Origin: Microvirga vignae
Lineage (GTDB): Bacteria; Pseudomonadota; Alphaproteobacteria; Rhizobiales; Beijerinckiaceae
DNA: 64,000 nt
Direction of reading: 5' to 3'
Assembly (NCBI RefSeq): GCF_001017175.1
Contig: NZ_LCYG01000016.1
Location: 232,569 to 296,568 of the forward strand
Every line of letters begins with the position of its first letter. Position 1 is the stretch's first letter. Position numbers and translations under genes: made by a program. Shown here in pieces: positions 1 to 9,601 of the stretch. The notes under the pieces are model-generated. The model was given only the letters and a program-made list of their open reading frames with translations. It was not told the DNA's origin and ran no database searches.

Positions 1-457
1 TTTTTCGCTCTAGACGATGCGCTAAGTCAGCTCGGTTCCGTCGCAAATCCGAGGCGGAAATGAGAAAGTCGCAGAGGTCGTATGATCCGCTCATGCGGCG
101 TGTCGGTCAAACTGCTCAGCGAGCGACGGCTGTTGCTTGGCCCGGCCATCATCTCGAAGAGATGATGGCCGGCTCAGGCTATAAGCCCGAGACCACCGCA
201 CGCACAGCAGGATCACTGAGCGATCGAAATGCTTACCTTTGAACGCCTGTTCCCGCTACTGAGACCGTCATCCCAATAGCGGGAACTCTGAAACAAATGG
301 GTCGCGACAAAGTCCCTGTCTCTCTCGCCTGGTCGCCGAAGTCACGTAGGGACGCGACGCTGAGCTTTCGTCTAAGGGATTCGCAAAGGCTCAAGCTCGT
401 GACAGGTGGTGCTTTTCGGCTTGGTCCGAACGCCTCTGTCTCTGCTACGATCATTTC
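1..457. other. Intergenic left edge with two perfect inverted repeats
   Basis: No convincing gene is seen in this stretch. It holds a 14-bp perfect hairpin (142-155 pairing with 159-172, 3-nt loop) without a following T-run, and a 10-bp inverted repeat (249-258 with 277-286, 18-nt loop). The first bases contain CGATGCGCTA, the same string that ends the dispersed repeat found elsewhere in the window, so a degenerate copy may run in from the left. Short open frames here lack ribosome sites and recognisable families. Confidence 0.5.
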
Positions 458-1654
458 ATGCTCAAGCCCGATACCCTGGCCCTCACAATCGTCTTGGCGC
501 TGCTCACTGCGCTCGGTCCTCTCTCGACGGACATGTACCTGCCGTCATTGCCGGCAATTGCGGCGGGTCTTCAGGCGAGCAAGGCACAGACGCAGCTCAC
601 GCTGTCGGCCTTTCTCTTCGGCTTCGCGGCAGGGCAGTTCTTCTATGGGCCGATTTCCGACCGGGTCGGGCGCAAGCCCGTGCTGCTCTTCGGACTCGGG
701 CTCTTTGCGCTGGCCAGCCTGATTTGTGCGGTGGCGCCCAGTATCGAGGTTCTGATCGCAGCGCGCTTTGTTCAGGCGCTCGGCGCTTCAGGTCCCATTG
801 TGCTGGGCCGCGCCATCGTGCGCGACTTTTATGAGGGGCCGCGTGCGGGGCGGGAATTGTCGCGCATGGGCACGATCATGGGTGTCGTGCCGGCGCTTGC
901 ACCCGTTTTTGGCGGGCTGATCGCGCAGTTCTATGAATGGCGTGTCACTTTTGGTGTGATGCTCATCTGCGGCATTGCACTGGCCACAACAGTTCTGCTG
1001 CGCCTGCCTGAGAGCATCCGCAGGAAATCCGATGCGCCGATCTCCTTCGGCTCGATTTTGAGAGGCTTCGGGACGCTGCTGCAACATCCGGGCTATCGCA
1101 CCTATGTGAGCTTTTCGATGCTCGCCTATGGCGGTCTCTTCGCTTTCATCTCCGCCTCATCCTTCGTGCTGCAGGGCGTCTATCATCTGGATGAATTGTC
1201 TTACGCCTTCTCCTTCGCCTTCATGGTCGTAGGCTACATTGGTGGCACGTTTTCCGCGCAGCATCTTGTCAGCAGATATGGCCTGGACGGCACGATCCGT
1301 TTTGGCGTGACGAGCCTTGCCATCGGCGGCGTGCTGATGGTTGCGCTCGTCGTCTCTGGCGTCTCGTCATCCCTCGCGATCACAGGCCCGATGGCGATCT
1401 ACGCATTGGGCGTGGGCCTCACCATGCCGCAGGCCATGGCCTCGGCTCTCATGCCGTTTCCTGAGCGCGCGGGCGCGGCCTCGTCGTTGCTTGGCATCTG
1501 CCAGATGAGTTTTGCCGCCGTTCTCGGCATCGTGTTGGGTCGGAATCTCGGCGGCTCGGCGCTGCCGTTGCCGCTCGCCATCGCGAGCACCGGCGTGACG
1601 GCGCTGATCGTCTTCGCGGCGACAGGGCGAGTGCGACGGAGTAAGCGCGCTTGA
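458..1654 (+). CDS. Bcr/CflA-family multidrug efflux MFS transporter
   Basis: A 398-residue inner-membrane protein with the 12-helix pattern of the DHA1 drug:H+ antiporters. The start of helix 1 carries TDMYLPSLPAIA, a hallmark of the Bcr/CflA group, and the loop after helix 2 has the MFS motif A form GPISDRVGRKP near residues 66-76. GRAIVRD follows around residue 120, also typical of the group. Members export bicyclomycin, chloramphenicol or other hydrophobic compounds by proton antiport; the substrate cannot be read from sequence. It stands alone, convergent with the RTX gene, so no operon partner helps define its role. Length matches the family. Confidence 0.9.
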   Translation: MLKPDTLALTIVLALLTALGPLSTDMYLPSLPAIAAGLQASKAQTQLTLSAFLFGFAAGQFFYGPISDRVGRKPVLLFGLGLFALASLICAVAPSIEVLIAARFVQALGASGPIVLGRAIVRDFYEGPRAGRELSRMGTIMGVVPALAPVFGGLIAQFYEWRVTFGVMLICGIALATTVLLRLPESIRRKSDAPISFGSILRGFGTLLQHPGYRTYVSFSMLAYGGLFAFISASSFVLQGVYHLDELSYAFSFAFMVVGYIGGTFSAQHLVSRYGLDGTIRFGVTSLAIGGVLMVALVVSGVSSSLAITGPMAIYALGVGLTMPQAMASALMPFPERAGAASSLLGICQMSFAAVLGIVLGRNLGGSALPLPLAIASTGVTALIVFAATGRVRRSKRA

Positions 1655-1795
1655 TGGGACTTCCGCGCGGACTGGCTCGTTCGACGGCCTGTCACACCTG
1701 AACGGATTCGCTCGGCGCGCAATGCCGTGCCCCTGAACGTCGCCGGAGCGGCACTCGCGAACCGCCCCGGGAGACCTGGCACAGGAAGAAATAGG

Positions 1796-4700
1796 TCAGA
1801 TGATGTAGAAGCTGGCGTAGGTCAATGCCGGCTTGGTGCCCGAATTTGTGAGAGTGGCCATGTGGATCTGCGCGCTCCCTCCCGTTCCGTCGGCATCGTA
1901 GTAGATCTTGCCCGACGCCTGGTCGTAGATGATCCGGTCGTCCGAAGCCAGCGCCTTCGTGCCGAGGACGAAGGCGCCCGCCTTCAGCCTGCCGACATCG
2001 GCGGCCTTGAAGGCCGTGAAGGTGCTCCGGGACAGGCAGATGCGATCATAGTCCGCGATCCGGAAATCCTGGATAGAGTCGGGACCGGCTGCGGTGGGAG
2101 TGCTGCGGTCGAACAGGAATACGTCGGCTCCCTTGCCTCCGGTCAGGAGGTCTCTGCCTGCGCCGCCGCTCAGGGTGTCGTTTCCGATTCCGCCGGAAAG
2201 CGTGTCCCTGCCGCTGCCGCCACGGATCAAATCAGATCCGGCCGTCCCAATCACGTTCTCGGGATTCACATCCTGGATCTTGATCGTGAAGTCCTTCATC
2301 GTGCTCGTCGTGCCGTCGGTGACCGCGACGGTGATCTTGAAGGAGGTGAGCTGTTCGTAGTCGATTTTCGCGTTGTTCTTCACGCGCAGCTGGTTGTTGA
2401 CCAGTTCCACGCGCCCGCCGCCATCGTTGAGCAAGGTGTAGGTGAGCGCGTCCTGGTCCGGATCGGTCGCGATCAGAGTGCCGATGGTCCGGCCAACAGC
2501 TGTGTGTTCAAGGACCGTGGTGTTGGAAAGCTGAACGTCGACGGGGCTCTGGTTTGCGTTCGACACGGTGATCGAAATGGTATTGGGAACTCTCCCGCCA
2601 TAGCCGTCGGATGCAGAGACCCCATAGGTGAAGGTGGTGTCGCTGTTCACCTGGATCAGGGACGGATCCCTGACCTGGATGGTGCCGTCCACGATTTCGA
2701 ACCGGCCGTCGGCGCTGACACGCCCGTTTGTGCCAGCGAGCGGATTCGTGAAGGTATACTCGATCGGATCGCTGTCGGCGTCCGTGGCGGAGAGGGTTCC
2801 GACGACGGTGTGGGCGGCCGATGTCTCGGAGATCGCGCTGCCGGTGAGAACCGGTGCCGTCGGAATGTGGTTTACGTCCGCCACATCGATCGTGATCGTG
2901 CTCGACGTCGTACCGCCGTGACCATCCGTGGATGTCACCGTGTAGATGAGGGTCGTGTTCTGATCGACCTGGACGAGCCTCGGATCGTTCACCACAATGG
3001 TGCCGTCGACGATCTTGAACTTGCCGTCGGCGCTGACCTGCCCATTCGTGCCGACCATGGCCCAGTCGAAGGTCAGAGTGAGCGCATCGCCGTCCGGATC
3101 GGTGGAAGTCAGCGCCCCAACGACCATGCCGGCCGTCGCTTTGTCGGAGATGTCGCCATTCGAGAGGACTGGCGCGGTCGGCGCGTGGTTGACATAGCCG
3201 GTCGCCACCGACTGCACCGTGGCGATGTTGGATGCCGAGGCCGTCGCACCGCTCGCATCCGTGATCGTGATCGAGAACGTGGTTGTCTCGACGGAGCCGC
3301 TCTCCGCAATGGGACGGTCCGTGGGATTGAACAGAAGCGCTGCGACGGCCGCCCGCGCCTGCTGGAGCGTGCCGACGAAGGTGAAAATGCCCGTGGTCGC
3401 GTCGTAGGTGCCGCCCTGGACCGGCACCAGCGCGCCCTTTTCGGCGGCGTCGAGCTGGATGGTCACGGTCAGCACATCGTTGGCATTCAGGTCGTTGACC
3501 GCCAGAAGCGTGAACGGCGAGACGAGATCCGTGTTCTCCGTATCCGCGATCGTGAAGGTCTGCGGCACGAAGGAAATCGACGGAGCACGGTTGGCGGTAA
3601 CGCTCGTCACGGAGACATTCGTGTTGGGAGACGCCGTGGCGCCTTCCGCATCCGTGAGCGTGATGGTGAAGGCCGTCGTCAGCGTGTTGCCGGTAGCATC
3701 GGTAGGCCGGTCGTTCGGATCATAGACGAGGCTCCGCAGAGCGTTCTGAACCTGCTCGGCCGTCCCGGTGACCGTGTAGCGCCGCCACAATGCGTCGTAA
3801 GTGCCGATGCCGAGATTCGTCAGCTCGCCGTAGCCGTTGTTCATAGTGACGATTGCGGTGACGCTGGCGCTGTCGGCATCCGTGATCGTGATGGACGTGA
3901 AGGGACTCACGACCTCGTTGTCGGCAATCGTCAGGCTTAAGGGAGTGGCAAGCCCGCCGATTTCGGGCGCCGTGTTGTTCCCCGCGATGCTGCCGTCGCC
4001 CACGAGAACGATGTTCTCGATATTGGCGAGCTTGGTACCGTCGTAGTTGCGCACGGAGACATAGACCGTGTCGATGCCGCCGGTCGTGCCGTTGCGTTCG
4101 ATGGCGACGTCGCCGAGATCGTTGATGTAGAAGATGTCGTTTCCGTCGCCGCCGATCATCGTGTCATTGCCGGCAGCGCCATCCAGGGTGTTGTCGCCGC
4201 TTCCACCTGTCAGGACGTTGTTCAGACCGTTCCCGGTCAGTGAATTCGAAGCGGAGTACAGGGCGGTCAGGTTTTCGATATTCGCCTGAAGCGAATAGTT
4301 GAGATAGGTCTCGATCGTGTCGATCCCGCCATTGGCATCCTCGACGATCTTATCGCCCAAGTCGCCGAGCACGTAATGGTCGTTGCCCTGGCCGCCGACC
4401 AGCGTATCGGTATAGCCATCGAAGCCGCCCGCGAGAGTGTCGTTCCCGTCTCCGCCGAGGAGGGAGTCCGCCCCTTCAAAGCCCAGGATTTCATCATTGC
4501 CCTGGCCGCCGATCAGGGTATTCCCGAAGAAGCTCCCCCAGATCGTGTCGTTGCCGCCGGATCCGACGAGATTCACGACCCCGCCGAATAATGTGTCCGT
4601 CGCGTTGCGTGTGCCATTGGCGTATTCGTCGACCCAGCCGTTACCCAGATCGGCCTTGATCCCCACGGACGGGCCTGTCAGGTCCTCGTAGGTGAGCACG

Positions 4701-5809
4701 GTGCTTGCGTTGGCCTTGATCCTGTCGTTGGTCGGATTAATGAACACGTCTGCCGCCATGGCGCCGTGTACCGTGTCCGCACCCACACTCGCGTCGATAT
4801 AGGTCGAGCTGCCCGTGTAGAGAACATCATTGCCGAAACCGCCGTCGATCGTGGATGCGAATTGACCGCCACGAATGGTGTCGTTGCCCTCGCTGCCGTA
4901 AAGATACGTCACTCCCGACAAGATATCTTCACCCTGGCCGCTGACCCGACCGGTGGTAAGATTGGCGTTGATCGCCTCAAATCCGATATAGACGACGGCG
5001 CCATTGGCGAGGGTATCGTTCCCCGCTCCGCCGATCAGCGTATCGTCGTTGCCGCCGCCGGTCAGGGTGTCGTCGCCGTCGCCGCCGTCGATGTACCAGC
5101 CATTCAGGGAATCGGCTGCGTAAATCACGTCACCGGACATCGATCCGTAGACGACTTCAAGGTTCAGAAGGGTATCGAGATCGCCCCATGTGTCGGTACC
5201 GGTGAGCGACTCATAGGTCGTGCCACCGGAGATCCATGCCGAATCGCTCAGATTGAGCACGACGCCTGCCCCGCCGGTCTCTTCCTGATAGGACACGGTG
5301 TCCCAGTCTTCGCCGCCGTCGAGGGTGTCGTTTCCAGCCCCACCGATGAGCGAGTCATTATCAACTTCACCGTAGATCTCATCAGCCGCCGCACCGCCCC
5401 AGAGCGTATCGTATCCTGCGGCACCGTGAATGATGAGCGGCGTGACGCTGTCCGGATTGCCGAGCTCGTTGTCGTCGGCATTGCCATTGATGGTCGAAGC
5501 GGCCGCCGGAGCGACCGATGCCGTGAGCGTCGTCATTCTGGTTTCGTCGACCCCAGCTTTGGCCAGGGAAGTCTCGGAGACGAGTACCGAAGTGGGAACA
5601 TCAAGTCCCGCGCGCCGCGTGGTTCCCGGCTCGCGGAAGGGGTCCTCTCCAGGCTTCACCGCATGCCTGGGGGACGCCTCATCGAGGGCATCTCCGATGG
5701 GATCGATCAGGGGCCGTCTGGCCTCGTCCGGTCCCATGGCGCCAGGCGCTTTGGGAGGAATCGGGATGCCAGTGCGGCTCTGGCCAAGCTTGCGGATGGA
5801 TGTGGTCAT
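1796..5809 (-). CDS. Large RTX/cadherin-like calcium-binding secreted protein
   Basis: A 1337-residue protein without an N-terminal signal peptide. Residues about 125-575 are rich in RTX nonapeptides (GGxGxDxLx), for example GGAGNDTLDGG, which fold as calcium-binding beta-rolls. Residues about 610-1170 hold tandem cadherin/VCBS-like modules with repeated TITDADS, STDPDGDALT and ATDADSDPI motifs. A second RTX block lies near 1190-1226, followed by a C-terminal region resembling the M10-peptidase/RTX secretion end (FLFDR, IQDF). This organisation is that of proteins exported by type I secretion to the surface or medium, acting in adhesion or biofilm. No ABC/HlyD/TolC secretion genes lie nearby, so the exporter must be encoded elsewhere. 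No enzymatic domain is visible. Confidence 0.9.
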   Translation of the reverse strand: MTTSIRKLGQSRTGIPIPPKAPGAMGPDEARRPLIDPIGDALDEASPRHAVKPGEDPFREPGTTRRAGLDVPTSVLVSETSLAKAGVDETRMTTLTASVAPAAASTINGNADDNELGNPDSVTPLIIHGAAGYDTLWGGAAADEIYGEVDNDSLIGGAGNDTLDGGEDWDTVSYQEETGGAGVVLNLSDSAWISGGTTYESLTGTDTWGDLDTLLNLEVVYGSMSGDVIYAADSLNGWYIDGGDGDDTLTGGGNDDTLIGGAGNDTLANGAVVYIGFEAINANLTTGRVSGQGEDILSGVTYLYGSEGNDTIRGGQFASTIDGGFGNDVLYTGSSTYIDASVGADTVHGAMAADVFINPTNDRIKANASTVLTYEDLTGPSVGIKADLGNGWVDEYANGTRNATDTLFGGVVNLVGSGGNDTIWGSFFGNTLIGGQGNDEILGFEGADSLLGGDGNDTLAGGFDGYTDTLVGGQGNDHYVLGDLGDKIVEDANGGIDTIETYLNYSLQANIENLTALYSASNSLTGNGLNNVLTGGSGDNTLDGAAGNDTMIGGDGNDIFYINDLGDVAIERNGTTGGIDTVYVSVRNYDGTKLANIENIVLVGDGSIAGNNTAPEIGGLATPLSLTIADNEVVSPFTSITITDADSASVTAIVTMNNGYGELTNLGIGTYDALWRRYTVTGTAEQVQNALRSLVYDPNDRPTDATGNTLTTAFTITLTDAEGATASPNTNVSVTSVTANRAPSISFVPQTFTIADTENTDLVSPFTLLAVNDLNANDVLTVTIQLDAAEKGALVPVQGGTYDATTGIFTFVGTLQQARAAVAALLFNPTDRPIAESGSVETTTFSITITDASGATASASNIATVQSVATGYVNHAPTAPVLSNGDISDKATAGMVVGALTSTDPDGDALTLTFDWAMVGTNGQVSADGKFKIVDGTIVVNDPRLVQVDQNTTLIYTVTSTDGHGGTTSSTITIDVADVNHIPTAPVLTGSAISETSAAHTVVGTLSATDADSDPIEYTFTNPLAGTNGRVSADGRFEIVDGTIQVRDPSLIQVNSDTTFTYGVSASDGYGGRVPNTISITVSNANQSPVDVQLSNTTVLEHTAVGRTIGTLIATDPDQDALTYTLLNDGGGRVELVNNQLRVKNNAKIDYEQLTSFKITVAVTDGTTSTMKDFTIKIQDVNPENVIGTAGSDLIRGGSGRDTLSGGIGNDTLSGGAGRDLLTGGKGADVFLFDRSTPTAAGPDSIQDFRIADYDRICLSRSTFTAFKAADVGRLKAGAFVLGTKALASDDRIIYDQASGKIYYDADGTGGSAQIHMATLTNSGTKPALTYASFYII

Positions 5810-6078
5810 GACCCGTTCCTCTCGTACGAAGGTCCCGTCGGGTCGCGCACAGAACGCGACCTCCAGTTTACGTAACGATGGATCGTAGCGTAATCATTCG
5901 CCAAGACAGCCCCTTGGACGGAGGGGGAACGACGTCAAAAATGCCTTTGCAGATTGCAATAATGAAAGATGAATCAACCTGCGCTGAGTCCGGGTCCCGG
6001 TGATTCAACCCTATGATGGTGTCGCTTGGGGAGTGTCCCGTTCGAGGAACCAGGACAAAGCCGCAAGCGGCGGCCCGC
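5810..6078. other. Intergenic region upstream of the RTX gene
   Basis: About 270 bp between two genes read on the minus strand. It must contain the RTX gene promoter and the 3' end of the penicillin-binding protein transcript. I see no convincing open frame, hairpin terminator or operator in it. Confidence 0.4.
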
Positions 6079-8217
6079 TCAGAGGCCGAACAGCTTCTCG
6101 AAGAAGTTCTTCTCGCGCGTGCTGGCCCGACGCTGGGGCCGAGGCTGCGGCTGAGCCCAGGCGTCGCCGCCGTTGCCGACAGTCGCATAGCGAGGATCAC
6201 CGCCGGCATCGGCCACGGGCACGTCGTTCCGGAAGCGCTCGCCGCCCGGCAGAGCCACGGGCTGCTTGTCTTTCAGCGCAATCTTCATGAAGTTGTGCCA
6301 GACCTCCGTCGGCAGATTGCCGCCGGTCACCCGCTTGGTCAGCTCCCCGTCATCATTGCCGAGCCAGACGCCAGCGACGAGATTGCCGGTAAAGCCGACG
6401 AACCACGCATCCTTGTAATCGTCCGTCGTGCCGGTCTTGCCGGCCATGGGCCAGCCTGGAACCTGCGCCTTCTGCGCGGTGCCGATGACGAAGGTGTTGT
6501 GCATCATCTCGTTCATCATCGCGACTGCGGCGGGGTCGATGACGCGGCCGAGACCGCCGGCGGAGGCCGGGCGCTTGTAGACGATCTTGCCGTCGAGGGT
6601 CTTCACCTCGGTGATCACGTAAGGCGTCACGCCGATGCCGCCATTGGCAAAAGCCGCATAGGCGCTGACCAGTTCGAGCGGCGTCACCTCCGAAGTGCCC
6701 AGCGCGAGCGAGCCGTTGGGCTGAAGCGGGGAGGTGATGCCGAGCCGCTGCGCCGTCTGCGCCACGGCCTTCGGCCCAACCTCCATGTTGAGCTTGACGG
6801 CGATGGTGTTGAGCGAGAGCGCCAGGGCATCGCGCAGGGCGATCGGCCCGCGATACTTGCGGTCGTAGTTCTGGGGAGCCCAGCCCTTGTAGTTCACCGG
6901 GGCATCCTCGAGAACCGTATCGGGCGTATAGCCCCGCTCGATGGCGGTCAGATAGACGAAGGGCTTGAAAGACGAACCCGGCTGACGGCGGGCTGAAGTG
7001 GCCCGGTTGAACTGGCTCGCTTCGTAATTCCTGCCGCCTACCAGAGCCCGCACCGCGCCATCCGGCTGCAGGGCGACGAAGGCACCCTGGCTGACGTTGA
7101 ACTTCTGCCCTTTGGCGTTGAGCTCCTCCACGAGCACCCGCTCCGCGGCAGACTGCATCATGGGGTCGATGGTGGTGAAGACCGCGATGTCCGTGTCGAT
7201 GGTACCGACAAAGTCGTCGAGCACATCCATTACGTAATCGGCTGCATAATTCGCCGAGCCCGCGCCGTTCGGGCGCATGGGCTCGGCAGGCTGCCCGAGC
7301 GCGGTCTTGCGCATGTCCGGGGTGATGAAGCCGAGCTCGTTCATGGCCGCGATCACGAGCTCCGCGCGCGCCTGCGCGGCTTTCGGGTTCCGGTTAGGCG
7401 CAAGGCGGGACGGCGATTGCACGAGGCCCGCGAGCACGGCTGCTTCCGAGAGCGATACATGACGCGCGGATTTGCCGTAATAGCGCTGGGCGGCGGCCTC
7501 GACGCCATAGGCGCCTGCCCCGAAATAGACGCGGTTGAGATAAAGCTCGAGGATCTGGTCCTTCGAGTAGTTGCGCTCCAGCCAGAGCGCGAGGATCGCC
7601 TCCTGGATCTTGCGGGAGGCGGTGCGTTCCTGCGTGAGAAAGAGATTCTTCGCCAGCTGCTGTGTCAGTGTCGAGCCGCCCTGCAGACCGCCGGAACGGG
7701 TGAGATTGCGATAGGCCGCACGGGCGATGCCCATCGGGTCGACCCCGAGATGATCATAGAAGCGCCGATCCTCGATGGCGACAAACGCCTTCGGCAGATA
7801 GGGCGGCAGCTCTTTCAAGGTGACGGTGCGCCCGCCTGTCTCGCCGCGATTGGTGATCAGCGAGCCGTCATTGGCCATGATGGCGATGTTCGGTGGACGC
7901 TTTGGAACGGTGAGCTGGTCAATGGGGGGCAGCTGCGAGGCATAATAGGCCACCACGCCACCGACGGCGATGATGCCCCAGAGGCCCAGCACGACACCGG
8001 CATAGATCAGCTTTCCGAGGAACGAGCGGCCCTTGCGCTTGGATGTCTTCGAGCGCGAGCGGCGGGGCGGCTTGTCCTCGTCATTCTGCCTGGAAGCACG
8101 CCGTCTTGCCATGGATCTCCCTGCCCGGTCTTCGGGCGAGAGGTAGAAATCCAGCTCCCCCGCCTCCGTAGCGGGCGCATCGAAAACCGGCTCCCGCCGG
8201 CCACGTCCGTTCGCCAC
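6079..8217 (-). CDS. Class A penicillin-binding protein (PBP1A type)
   Basis: A 712-residue bifunctional peptidoglycan synthase. An acidic and then strongly basic cytoplasmic tail (residues 1-69) precedes one membrane anchor (about 70-92). The GT51 glycosyltransferase domain follows with the catalytic Glu149 in AIEDRRFYDHLG and GGSTLTQQLAKN. The transpeptidase domain has the active-site SSFK near residue 413, the SLN motif and KTGTT near 592. It polymerises lipid II and cross-links stem peptides in the periplasm. All catalytic motifs are intact. The basic tail might bind cytoskeletal or nucleic acid partners, which is inference. It is monocistronic as far as can be seen. Confidence 0.96.
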   Translation of the reverse strand: MANGRGRREPVFDAPATEAGELDFYLSPEDRAGRSMARRRASRQNDEDKPPRRSRSKTSKRKGRSFLGKLIYAGVVLGLWGIIAVGGVVAYYASQLPPIDQLTVPKRPPNIAIMANDGSLITNRGETGGRTVTLKELPPYLPKAFVAIEDRRFYDHLGVDPMGIARAAYRNLTRSGGLQGGSTLTQQLAKNLFLTQERTASRKIQEAILALWLERNYSKDQILELYLNRVYFGAGAYGVEAAAQRYYGKSARHVSLSEAAVLAGLVQSPSRLAPNRNPKAAQARAELVIAAMNELGFITPDMRKTALGQPAEPMRPNGAGSANYAADYVMDVLDDFVGTIDTDIAVFTTIDPMMQSAAERVLVEELNAKGQKFNVSQGAFVALQPDGAVRALVGGRNYEASQFNRATSARRQPGSSFKPFVYLTAIERGYTPDTVLEDAPVNYKGWAPQNYDRKYRGPIALRDALALSLNTIAVKLNMEVGPKAVAQTAQRLGITSPLQPNGSLALGTSEVTPLELVSAYAAFANGGIGVTPYVITEVKTLDGKIVYKRPASAGGLGRVIDPAAVAMMNEMMHNTFVIGTAQKAQVPGWPMAGKTGTTDDYKDAWFVGFTGNLVAGVWLGNDDGELTKRVTGGNLPTEVWHNFMKIALKDKQPVALPGGERFRNDVPVADAGGDPRYATVGNGGDAWAQPQPRPQRRASTREKNFFEKLFGL

Positions 8218-8356
8218 GTCTGTTAAAACCCCGCATTCCTTGAGCCGGTCGATTCCGGCCTTTTACGCTCTGGAGCACCCTAATTGTGGCGGTTTAAGGG
8301 GCGGTTAACCCCTTGAGACACTGGAACTGCCCAGTCTGCACAGCGTTCGCTGCCTT

Positions 8357-9598
8357 ATGAGCGCTTACATCGTCGTGCTGGCCGGTTTCGGGGTCGTCGT
8401 CCTGCTGACCGCCTGGCTTCCCATGGTCCTGAAGGAACTGCCCCTGTCCCTGCCGATCTTCTGCGTGGGCCTGGGCGCGCTCATCTTCGCCATCCCCGAC
8501 GTTCCCGGCATCATCCCTCATCCCGCCGAGGAACTTAGCCTTGTCGAGCGGTTGAGCGAATTGGTGGTGATCATCTCGCTCATGGGAGCAGGGCTGAAGA
8601 TCGACAGGCCCTTCGGCTGGAAGCGATGGAGGCTCACCTGGCGGTTGCTTGGGATTTCCATGCCCCTGACAATCCTCGGCCTCGCTTGGCTCGGATACAG
8701 CCTTCTGGGCTTGAGCCTGGCCGCGGCCGTTCTTCTCGCGGGGGCGCTTGCACCGACCGATCCCGTGCTCGCAAGCGACGTGCAGGTGGGGCCGCCGGGT
8801 GGGGGGCAGGAGGATGAGGTGCGCTTCACGTTGACCGCGGAAGCGGGACTCAACGATGGACTCGCCTTTCCCTTCATCCTGCTCGCGGTCACCTTTGCCC
8901 ATGAGGTCAGCACAACGAGCGTGGCGGAATGGTTCATCTATGCGGTGATCTGGAAAATCAGTGCTGGCGTCGCCATGGGCTTCGTGATCGGGCGCGTTCT
9001 CGGCTGGCTGACCTTCCACCTGCCGAATCGGGCCAAGCTTTCGCGCACCGGCTCAGGCTTCGTGGCTCTCGGCATCACCTGCCTGGCCTATGGCATAACC
9101 GAGATGGTGAGGGGCTATGGCTTTCTCGCCGTCTTCGTCGCAGCCTTGGCATTGCGCGCGACCAAGCGCGAGGATGCCTATCACGAGAAGCTCCACGATT
9201 TCGCAGAGGAGTTGGAACGCCTTCTCATGATGGTGCTGCTCGTGCTGCTCGGCGGTACGATGACAGGCGGGCAGCTGTTTCGCGCGCTGAGCTGGGAGGC
9301 AGCAATCTTCGGCCTGCTGGCGCTGTTCGTCATCCGTCCGCTCGCCGGATGGGTCGGGTTGATCGGAACCCATCCTCCTCTTGGTGAGAAACTGGCGATC
9401 AGCTTCTTCGGTATTCGCGGCCTCGGCTCGATCTACTATCTCGCCTATGCCCTGAACCACGAAAAATTCGACAATGCGGATGTGCTCTGGAGCACGGCGG
9501 GATTCATCATCCTCGTCTCCATCGTGCTCCATGGCATCACGGTGACGCCCGTGATGCGCCGCCTCGACCACCGGCGAAAGCTCGCGGCAGAGGCGTGA
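8357..9598 (+). CDS. Cation:proton antiporter (CPA1-like Na+/H+ exchanger)
   Basis: A 413-residue polytopic membrane protein with about 12-13 hydrophobic segments. It carries GALAPTDPVLASDVQVG near residues 130-146, the family's substrate-binding stretch with the conserved TDPV/Asp pair, and EAGLNDGLAFPF, the second conserved Asp motif of NhaP/NHE-type exchangers. SFFGIRGLGSIYYL lies in a late helix. It is expected to exchange cytoplasmic Na+ or K+ for protons in pH and salt homeostasis. It is divergent from the penicillin-binding protein gene, with 139 bp between them. Ion specificity cannot be determined from the sequence. Confidence 0.9.
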   Translation: MSAYIVVLAGFGVVVLLTAWLPMVLKELPLSLPIFCVGLGALIFAIPDVPGIIPHPAEELSLVERLSELVVIISLMGAGLKIDRPFGWKRWRLTWRLLGISMPLTILGLAWLGYSLLGLSLAAAVLLAGALAPTDPVLASDVQVGPPGGGQEDEVRFTLTAEAGLNDGLAFPFILLAVTFAHEVSTTSVAEWFIYAVIWKISAGVAMGFVIGRVLGWLTFHLPNRAKLSRTGSGFVALGITCLAYGITEMVRGYGFLAVFVAALALRATKREDAYHEKLHDFAEELERLLMMVLLVLLGGTMTGGQLFRALSWEAAIFGLLALFVIRPLAGWVGLIGTHPPLGEKLAISFFGIRGLGSIYYLAYALNHEKFDNADVLWSTAGFIILVSIVLHGITVTPVMRRLDHRRKLAAEA

Positions 9599-9601
9599 GA
9601 C

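Noticed and set aside
297..722. Overlapping frame at the exporter start
   Set aside because: Basic, Ser/Arg-rich and out of frame with the well-supported exporter; no ribosome site.
1727..3940. A 737-residue open frame antisense to the RTX gene
   Set aside because: It lies entirely opposite the RTX/cadherin coding sequence, is Arg/Gly/Asp-rich with no family motif, and arises from repeated GC-rich codons.
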